A stretch of DNA of 29,978 bases from Phallusia fumigata (Eukaryota > Chordata > Ascidiacea > Phlebobranchia > Ascidiidae): contig QXVZ01023109.1 of the NCBI GenBank assembly GCA_008931825.1, positions 1-29,978 on the forward strand, read 5' to 3'. Numbering within the stretch: position 1 is the first letter of the stretch; each line of letters opens with the position of its first letter. The position numbers and the translations under genes are program-made. Shown piece after piece: positions 21,903 to 29,978 of this stretch. Below the pieces are notes generated by a model that was not told where the DNA came from, ran no database searches, and was given only the letters and a program-made list of their open reading frames with translations.

Positions 21903-24900
21903 ATGAGTGATAAATTGTCTGTGACTGTTGAAGCTTACCCGAAAAAATGCATTACAAATTTAAACAGGTAAGCTGGCCACTACAAATTATTTGCAGACAA
22001 ACAAGAGTTCACTTTATCCAGCAAACTTGAGTTAAAACATTACATTACTCAGTCCCTTACTAATTCCTTATGCATTTGTTTTCTTGGGCTTTCTGTTGTA
22101 CATACAGTTTTATTGCTCTGAATCCGATTATGTATGTTCCCTCTTGAATTACCACAGCGATATGTTTGATCATTTCACTAATGCAGTAGTGGGCTATGTC
22201 CAAATTTTTCGGAATTACAAACTATTTTGCTTTAACAGACAAAGAAAGGAAGAATTTCTATGTGATGTCCAACTTAACGTAACAGGGAAGAAATTTCCAG
22301 CTCACAGGAATGTTTTAGCTGCCAGTTGTGAATACTTTGCAACAATGTTTAGAACAAATGTAAGCAGCACACAATGGTGATATAATAGTTTTNGGTAATA
22401 CTCTTTTATTTTATGTGTCACAGTTTTGGGAAATTCAGAGGTGCTTTGTTGCAGAATTTTTATTAACTTTTACCTGTAATTTGTTTCCTTATTAACTGAA
22501 AATGGTTTATAGTTGATAATAACAGTTGTTGTCATACTTATTTTGCTTTGGTGGTTGGTGCCATTGTAGCCAAACATTTCTTTGGCATAAATGAATATAA
22601 TTAACTCCGGACTTAATCTTTTTATAGTTTTCAAGAAATGGTTTATGCTGACACCACAATCTCACCCAATGACATGGACTGCTGCTTCTGGTGAGGAGTT
22701 GCTGCATCTGAGAAAATTTTGCAAATTCAATTCAAATTTTCTGTAGGCACTTTTCACCATTCACCCTCTTATCATGTGAGTTACAACAGTGCAGTTGCAG
22801 TGCATGAAAACAAGGTAATGTTTTTTGGAGGCCTTGCTGACAATGGTAAAACAGGAACTACATCCATTATATCATTTGATGGAAAATTTTGGAAAAGGGA
22901 AGGAGATTTAAACTTTCCTCGAGCCAATGCAACAGCTGTGTCTGTTGAAGGTAAAATAGTGGAGATGGGCCAAAGTCTGTCGGAATATTGGGGTCATTAA
23001 AAGTGAAACATATAGCCCAACCCAAACTTGCTAAAGATAAATTAAAATTAAACAGAGGTAAAAACAAAACCAGTTAGACACACAATGGTTGAACTTGCAA
23101 AACCTCAATGATTGACCGTTGAAAACAAATACAGGTTTTAATCTATTGTTCTGTCATACAAATATGATGTCACAATGCACTGAGTTTCGAGATTGCTCTG
23201 TTAGGAACCAGGTATTGGATGTTGGGTGCATGCATTTGGCAGGGTACAAACAAAAAAGTATTCTAAAAAACTTTTGTACTTGCCCAACAGCAAGTAGGTC
23301 ATCTTCCTGATTGTTTAAACCCACATAATGGTGTATGATCTGCTGATTTTATTACTTACACTTATATATTATTATGCACCAAATTTATTATTCCAGGTGC
23401 AATATACTTTTTAACAAATATTATTTGCAAATTTATAATGTCTTGGACTCAACAAATGAAGTATGAGAAAAACGTTTCAGGAACTTTGTATATCTTTGGT
23501 GGAGAAAGATCTTTGTCTGACATGACACCCACATTTGAAAATCACATTGAAAGATTTTCTGGTGGCAGATGCATAGTTGATGACAAGAAGGGTCAAATGT
23601 GTAATAGAACTTCTGCCTGTGCAGTTGCAATCGGAGGTATAAACATTGGCATTAGCTAAACCATGCTGGGACTTGAAGACACCAATTATCAAATTTTAAA
23701 TTGAAACAGTTCAATACATTGATATTGGTAAACACATTTTTTTAGTGATCAAAAGATTGCAATTGTAGTAGCCAGCAAAAAGAAAGACTGACAGTTTTTT
23801 ATGCAAAGACTGCTATAAGTTTTTTTTTTTATTTGCCTAGAATTGGTTTTTCTTATTGGAGGCTACACCAGCACTCGAAATCAAACACCTCCCAAACCAA
23901 GACCTGTACCAAGTAAACTATGAATCCGGACAATGTTCTTTCATATTAGTCATGGCTTTTTCCAGTTTTTGTTGTTGCTGCTAAATAATAATAGTTTGTA
24001 GACTTGTTTCTGTTTGCTGAGTTTAACTTGGAAAAATAAACTAATGATTCAGATTTAAAATCATTAACAAACATTAAAACTTATGTATCATCTGTTGAAG
24101 AACAGTTTTTATAAACAGACAAACAACAAAGCTTTAAATAGTTGATTGGAATTATTGTAGGGTGTTTGTAACATAGTCTGAAAGAAGTAAGTGTAATTCC
24201 ATAATATTAGGAAAATGCAATTGAAATGACTGAAACAGTTTTGCAGTGAAAACTTGGACACTAAATTTTACCTACATGACTTGCTAAACTGTATCATCTT
24301 CGTTTTTTGCATGCATTTGCCTTCTCTTATACCATCTTGTTTATCTTCTTTTACAGATGGTCAAAATATTCATATCATTGGAACTATCAGTATGTTTGTT
24401 AACACTCCAATCCGTGTCTATCGGTAATTTTAGTTGACCTCTTATTAGGTCAGTTTGGCAGGTTTACAATGTCATGCACAACAAAAAATACCTGTTTATT
24501 ACCTTTTTCATCTCTTCTTACTCGCTTTTGTTGCATTTATTTTTCCCTGAGTCATGATTGTGTCCACTGTGCAGACTTTTATACTGCTTGCAATCAACCT
24601 GACGAAAGGACAATACCATCGAAATCCTTCAAAATTAATTAACTTATCATTTTTTGTAGATAAAACCATTTAATTATGTTTTTCTTGCCTATAGATTTGA
24701 GGTTTGGTAATTTTTGCCAAATACATCTGAAAAATTTTTGTTTAATTTGTGAAATGTAATTAATGAAATCAGTACATAATTAAATTTTGTTTGAACCCAG
24801 CTCTTTGTTTAACAGTGCAAGTTGATGTATCTGTGGATTGCATCAATGTCAACACAAATCAGTGGACCAAGACTGCGAGACTTAATCATGCAAGAATGCA

Positions 24901-26115
24901 GTTTGCTGCTACTGCTCTGGGAAACAACATTTATGTGTTTGGTAACATTTTAAACTTTCAACAACTTAAATTGTTCTCAATTTGACTCAGTGTCAAAATT
25001 AATCTGCACAATCTGGTAGTTTTTTGTGTTCCACTCAGTAGAAGAAATGCCATTAAGTTTCTTGCTCATTGAAACATAAACAACGGGCGGTCAGGACTAA
25101 AACCTACAACCTTGTGAGCATCTTGGTGACAATCCAAGATTACACTTTAAGCCAGTTTGATAATTTGCATTTGGTGAGTTTAAAAAAATACCAGTTTTGA
25201 GAGTGCTAATAAATCCTTCAGGTGGATATTCAAACAACAAACAGCCACTAAAAAGTGCAGAGTTTCTTGACACAAGTTGTCATAACCCAACATGGACATT
25301 CCTACCTTCTGCACCAGTTCCATTGCCACATGCATCATCTTGTTTAGTTTCACATGATGAGATTGTTGTTCTTGGAGGGTAAGTGGTTTAAATTAGATCC
25401 ATAAGTGAGATGGGTTGCTGTAATTTTAAATACATCATGGTTTTGACAGCTTTGTTTTTTTTTATTATTTGGACTGATGCTGTATGAGTTTCTTTTTCAG
25501 CTCTAGCGATCAACTTCGTTGCTACAAAACAACATCACAAACTTGGAAGTTGACAATAAACAAACCAAAGGCCAAGAAACAGCAAGGTACCATATCTTAG
25601 AAATTCCCACTCCTTGTATACCAGCTCAAAAACATGTTTAAAGCCTTCTAAGTTATTTATTTCATTTGCACCAATTTGAATGCTGTTTTAAAGGACAACT
25701 GTGGGTTATATGCTAACGGAATAATATGTTTGAATCCCACTGAAGGCTAGATTTTTCTAGCCACGTCTTGCTGACTGATAATGCTTGGAAGGCTGACTAT
25801 TGCTATGATTTGGTATAACACCTTTTGGGGGCCTGGCATACTGTATTAAAGATTATGTGTTCTTGTTAAACTTGCTGTTTGCTTACTCTTTTGCTTTCAA
25901 TCTAATATTGCTTTTTCGCTTAAAAACACATGTGAGTACCAAGCAAGTGGTAGTTCATATAAACACAAAACTATTTCAAATTTGACAATATCATCTTAGT
26001 TAGCTAAAAACATGTTTTTGTTTATGATTTTTTTACACATGGTTTGTGTTTAGGAAATGTGGAGCAAGAGGAACTGGGCAAGGTTGAGCCTGGCTCCAAA
26101 ATATTTGTCTTCTAA
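21903..26115 (+). CDS. Gene B2: BTB-Kelch paralog with an assembly gap over BTB exon 2 and BACK
   Basis: Exons seen: 21903-21967, 22239-22359, [gap], 22628-22690, 22747-22950, 23481-23636, 23841-23912, 24357-24389, 24816-24941, 25222-25378, 25501-25586, 26054-26115. The first two encode the N-terminal segment (MSDKLSV, ending in NLN/R) and the first half of BTB (EEFLCDVQL, FPAHRNVLAASCEYFATMF). The second BTB exon and the BACK exons are missing, where an 'n' stands at 22393. From 22628 the frame is open for 319 residues to TAA. Kelch strands: [34 protein letters not shown]; it ends GSKIFVF. The blade-3 insert here is two short exons (Pro/Thr-rich TRNQTPPKPRPVP, then NGQNIHIIGTI), with no FG array and no GLEBS. 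The linker exon 22628-22690 differs from A genes in sequence and exit phase. A real gene is likely, with the missing part an assembly problem rather than a deletion. Confidence 0.8.
22393..22393. other. Assembly gap in gene B2
   Basis: The single 'n' follows the donor region of the first BTB exon. In A2 the equivalent interval (13892 to 15366) contains four exons (BTB part 2 and BACK); here only 268 bp separate the flanking exons and none of those exons is present. Confidence 0.8.
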
Positions 26116-28229
26116 GTAGATCTTTGCCGAAATCTGTTGTTTTATTGCATACATTCTTAAATGCACGACTTGTTATTTTACAGAATCAACTTTTATATTA
26201 AGAATTGAGTGCTTTCATGATTGTGCTATATATTGTTGTTCTGAAGTTTGTAAAATTTCATGTAGTTGTTGGTGGCCTATTCAGGTTTGTTTTAATTTTG
26301 TAATATGTGCACTTTCCTGTCTAATAATTTCATGTCATGTTAAACCAGGGGCCTGGGTCAGGATTAAAATCATGTTTTGGGGTTAAATTTTCCAAGAAAA
26401 GAATTTATTCTTCAAAAACTTCCCTTGCTCATTGTGCTGCGTGTGTGCTCGTACTTTTAGTTGCAAGCCAAGGCTTGATAAAAAGCAATAACGTGAACAG
26501 AAATGAAATTGAAAATTGATCTGACAAACCGTCAAGCAACCAGTATAATTTTAGAAACAAATGATTAGTTGCCGAAATAGATCAAACTTCTTTTTACGTC
26601 AAAGTTGACTTCTTGCCTGCAATCTAAATACAGGTTTAGTGTTGAACAAAAAGGTGTTTTACGAGTGCTGTTAGTTGCAGAAACCTCAGTGGTTAAGCTT
26701 GTGCACTGGGTACAATTTGTTATTCCTGTTAAAAGTAAAAGGATGAGCGAGTGGTTAGCGCGACTGCCTTGTGCTCGCAAGCTTGTTGGTTCTAATCCCA
26801 TCTCGATCGCTTGTGTTTCCCTGAGAAAGATGCTAAAGCGCCATTTCTTAACCCAGAGGAACCCGATGGGTTGGCCCAAATTGAAGTCACCAACTTTCAA
26901 AATTCGAAAGAAAACAAATGAACAAAATTAGCCAACGGAACTGCAGGTAGCTCGATGGCGGACTTATTGTAAGGATAACGCACTCAGGCGTCGTTCCGCC
27001 CACAGAGGATAAAAATGAAGCAAACAATGCTTAACACAGGTGGGCGATGACACTATATGTGAACGGCAGAAACTGTTAACCAAAAGATTTTGCACACAAA
27101 ATGCGGCAATTAAGAGCTGAGAAAAATATTTCCTACCAGGGGTTTTACACTTCCTGATTTACTGAGTTATTTCAAGGGGAACCTTTGTTTAGCGTTTATA
27201 TGGCAGCTACACACACTGCTGAATATATTGTGACGTATTTGGCTTGAATATTGTATTGACGTGACTTAAATCCAATCTCATGTCGTATTGCTTCTCGTGC
27301 AAACCTCTGGGTCGTACCAGTTAAGGTCAGAGCAAAAGCTCGCAGTGTTTACATCACGTGATCACCACTCCTAACCTGCTCTTGTACCCGACACGGGTAA
27401 TACGCGTTCAGCATCCGACCACAATGGCATGTTGTTGGTTTACTGATGTTATGTTTTGCATATTGCATATTGAGCTTCGTAATCGTGTGTTATCATCCTA
27501 CTTTTGGCCTCGGCTCTATAGCTGGATCTCGGCTACCGGAGCCCTTCTAAGTTACGTGTGTTGGTGTCTGCTAAGAAACAACACTGTCCCAAAGATATTG
27601 TGAGTTCGACTGGCAAGCAAGAACACGCTAGGCGTTAGGGTCCTATAAGCAAACAACCCAAAACCCAACAATATGAAACCAAGAACAAAGCGTCTCCATG
27701 ACTTCTCCGTCCTGCATCGTTTGTTTCTATTTTTGTGACGCGATTGATATCAAAACAGGACAACAGTGCGTCGAAAGTTTGGCAAACCAACGATCAAGTT
27801 TTTATTTGCCTCGGTTTTAGAGCCACTATGTGGCTTCCGTGCCCTTTTGCGGCTCTCATTAAACAAACGCCAAAACTATTGACAGTTTTATTGATAAAAC
27901 AGTCGAATATGACAAAAAATCACTCGACTTACTTTCCAAGATAAAATTTTACGTTAACATTTTCTGTTGCTATTATTCATGTACGTTAATATGTGTTCAG
28001 ATGTTACCAGAGTTAACGTTTGCAATAACGCAAGAGTTGGTATTTGAAATAAATCTTTTCATACGGCACCTGAACAAATTTTCATTTTTGAGATCTGACA
28101 AAAAAATAAATAAAAAAGGAACTGATGTGTTGGAGGGACATTTAAAGGTCTTTGTATGGTCGAACAAAGAGGGTGGAGCGGAATTAGCACCAATAACATT
28201 GCCAACAATTGGTTGACTTATTTCCACTC
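26116..28229. other. B2-A3 intergenic region
   Basis: Apart from the SINE-like copy, no gene is recognised. 26934-28229 has higher GC and more CpG than the Kelch introns and includes the palindrome TCACGTGA at 27354-27361, an E-box-like core. Small ORFs such as 27358-27603 and 28001-28216 show no recognised motif. It may hold an unidentified old DNA element. Confidence 0.35.
26740..26830 (+). mobile_element. tRNA-derived SINE-like copy
   Basis: The stretch has a tRNA-like head: 'gagcgagtggttagcgcg' resembles an A box and D-arm, 'ggttctaatcc' (26788-26798) fits a B box except one base, and about 34 nt separate them as in a tRNA. The anticodon arm does not fold as a clean functional tRNA, so a SINE head is favoured over a tRNA gene. 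The 3' end and target duplication were not defined. Open frames crossing it are incidental. Confidence 0.5.
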
Positions 28230-28740
28230 TCCACATCAGATCAAAACAGCAACAGTCATCTCCGCTTTTTGCGAATGTGGGATCGGCTTGATGACGCGAT
28301 TCGCTTGACTTAAATTACTGAGTTCAGATTTCATTGCGACGACGTTTCTGGGGTATTCCCCATGAACGAAAGCGATACCTTTTCTGTTGTTTTGTGGAGA
28401 ATTAATACGAAGCACTGATGTTGCCTGATTGATAAGTTGGGTTTTGGAAACGGATGGCTAATTTAAGGTAGACATAAACTGTGTGTTCTGTGAAAGTGGT
28501 TAAATACAACGCAGAGCTGGTAATGGATGCACTATAAGGGAGTAAAATTCTGTCACACTGCATAGTCACTGGACAAAAGTGTTGCTGAATAAAAAGATCT
28601 TGCAAAATGCAAAATAGTGGAGGGCACAACTTGTAGCTCACGTAGTTGGACCAGCTGCAGCGGCCTAGAGGGGTTTGACAGGTAAAAAAACACAAAAACA
28701 ACTGTCAGATAGTTTAAAGCATCGAAAGTAAGAATGCCCA
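28230..28740 (+). promoter_or_regulatory. Upstream block of gene A3, homologous to that of A2
   Basis: It aligns by eye with 12130-12830, landmark by landmark, and ends about 105 bp before the A3 ATG. In A2 the gap to the ATG is about 525 bp, so the intervening stretch is shorter here. Probable promoter and 5' UTR; start site not assigned. Confidence 0.55.
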
Positions 28741-28845
28741 AAATTTGCTACATTGTGCATGATTATGACACATGACATAAATAGGACCTTAGGGCAAATA
28801 TCATGTTTCTTGTATTTGCTAAAATTTGACTTTAAAAAGACCAAA

Positions 28846-29599
28846 ATGAGCTCTGGGGAGTTGGTTTTTGTGGAAACATATCCAGGGCAATGCCTTGCGA
28901 ATTTAAACAGGTGGGTTTTTAATAAACAAAACTGAAACAAAAACACCTACTTGGTTAATAACTTATTAACAAACATGCTAACATTGAAAAGTAGCAGTTT
29001 AGCACACAATTTTAAAATCTGGGCATGGCAACAAGTCATGCTATTGACCACTTTTAAAATACCATTCAAGTTTAAACAAATTGTGTTCAGGTTTTTGTTC
29101 AATAAACACGCTTTTGTCATTTGAAATAGATGATAATTTTTAAATATATACATTTGCTTTAAACCAATTTTCGCTGGTTAATTGGTTTTTCCTTTTATTG
29201 GATCATATTATTTGGCTGCTTGTCAGACTTGCTTAGTCATTATATAAACTTGTCTTTAGGCAAAGAAAAGAAGGATTTCTTTGTGATGTGGTGCTTGATG
29301 TTGAGGGGAAGAAGTTTCCAGCTCATAGAAATGTTTTGGCAACGAGCTGTGAATATTTCACAACCATGTTCCGTACAAATGTGAGTTCCCTAACTTTGCA
29401 TGGAAGCATTTTGGAAGACAAATATTTTTCCACTTTTCTGTTTAGATGAAGGAAAAATAGTCCGACACTGTCAATCTTGAAGAAGTGTCACCAAAAGCTA
29501 TTGAACAAATTCTGGAATTTATATATTCTGGAAAAATCCTTCTTGGGCCCAGCAGCATAAATTCTATTTTACAAGCAGCTTCATTGTTCCAATTTCAAA
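28846..29599 (+). pseudogene. Gene A3: start of a KLHL-type gene with a premature stop in BTB
   Basis: Exons 28846-28910 (65 nt), 29260-29380 (121 nt) and 29446-29599 (154 nt) have exactly the lengths and phases of the first three A2 exons. They encode the N-terminal segment (MSSGELVF, ending in NLN/R) and the BTB (EGFLCDVVLDV, KFPAHRNVLATSCEYF, ILEFIYSGKI). All splice dinucleotides are present. The fifth codon of the third exon is TAG (29458-29460), where A2 has Tyr. The remaining BTB frame is open and well conserved, so the loss is recent or is a sequencing error or polymorphism. BACK and Kelch exons are not in the window; a retrotransposon fragment begins about 55 bp after the third exon. 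Read as written, the product would stop after about 66 residues. Confidence 0.78.
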
Positions 29600-29654
29600 G
29601 TATTTAAACGTGGCTTAGGCTGATCCATTTTTTTGGCGTTTACTTTAAACGTTA

Positions 29655-29978
29655 ATTTAATCCAGGCTAGTAATACCCTCGTCTGATGCGAGCCAGCGTC
29701 CGATTGACACCCATGCGTCCCGCTAAAGGTTGTCCATCCAATTCGCTCGACGAAGGTCGCTCACCGCGTTCCAACCACTGAATGACGTTGCTGACTACAT
29801 CGTCCTTCTTTTAGCAATTCAAAATGTGTGAAGCATCAATTTCTGCCCGGGTATCCATTTCCTGGACCAGTCGACATACCGGTTCCAACACTGGGATGCG
29901 AGAAAGGGCGTCTGCATTCTGATGTTTTCTTCCAGCTCGGTGAATGATCTCCAAATCATATGCACCCAAGGTTTCGAG
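29655..29978 (-). mobile_element. Degraded Ty3/gypsy retrotransposon pol fragment (RNase H end to integrase zinc-binding region)
   Basis: Read on the minus strand from 29978, the frame gives the C-terminal RNase H signature (HRAG..HQNADALSR) and, after about 60 codons, a match to the start of the integrase zinc-binding region (MGVNRTLARIRRGYY). The frame stays open in phase but has two stops (TAA at 29813-29811, TAG at 29669-29667), Arg in place of the expected zinc-binding His, and too short a spacing between the two motifs, indicating an internal deletion. GC content is much higher than in the flanking A3 sequence. It is a dead copy; it may continue beyond the window. Confidence 0.88.

Noticed and set aside
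22084-22238. Upstream extension of the B2 first BTB exon
   Set aside because: The frame stays open by chance; the acceptor at 22238 and the equal exon length of 121 nt in A2 and A3 show that this is intron.
26740-26830. Functional tRNA gene
   Set aside because: A and B box-like motifs exist but the arms do not pair well enough for a cloverleaf; a SINE head fits better.
26565-26931. Overlapping ORFs of 108-111 codons on both strands
   Set aside because: They run through the SINE-like copy; no protein family is recognisable.
28001-28216. 71-codon ORF upstream of A3
   Set aside because: No motif, no conserved counterpart upstream of A2, and an overlapping ORF of similar size on the other strand.

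Overview
This window is animal genomic DNA: AT-rich, with small spliced genes, GT-AG introns and no bacterial-style operons. It holds a tandem array of BTB-BACK-Kelch (KLHL-type) genes, all on the + strand. The compact introns, the locally expanded Kelch family and a tRNA-derived SINE-like copy suggest an invertebrate deuterostome, perhaps an ascidian such as Ciona. That placement is inference; no species-diagnostic locus is present.

Layout: (1) Gene A1, 259-8984, lacks its 5' end (BTB exons lie before the window) but is otherwise complete to its stop. (2) A remnant gene, B1-psi, 10529-10868, keeps only broken BTB exons. (3) 10.9-12.8 kb is an intergenic, transposon-rich stretch with a hAT-like MITE that has a perfect 8-bp target duplication, followed by a conserved upstream block. 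(4) Gene A2, 13356-20049, is complete: 15 exons, 1869 nt, 622 residues. (5) Gene B2, 21903-26115, has its 5' and 3' parts but lacks the second BTB exon and the BACK exons, exactly where an 'n' marks an assembly gap. (6) 26.1-28.8 kb is intergenic with a SINE-like copy and a second copy of the A2 upstream block. (7) Gene A3, 28846 onward, has its first three exons but an in-frame stop in the third. (8) A degraded Ty3/gypsy pol fragment on the minus strand ends the window. The order A-B-A-B-A points to block duplication of a two-gene unit of about 15.5 kb.

The most unusual content is in the Kelch propeller of the A genes. At one phase-1 intron position, just after the third Gly-Gly of the propeller, A2 carries a 64-residue exon that closely resembles the GLEBS (Rae1/Gle2-binding) hairpin of the nucleoporin Nup98. 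At the same position A1 carries five tandemly duplicated small exons (45-60 nt, all phase 1-1) encoding Phe-Gly and Thr/Gln-rich peptides that look like nucleoporin FG segments. Two neighbouring paralogs therefore seem to display different Nup98-like modules on a loop of a presumed Cullin-3 substrate adaptor. I know of no described family with this architecture, and this is the candidate for a new system.

Exon models come from reading frames, splice sites, matching phases between paralogs and paralog alignment by eye. No searches were run.
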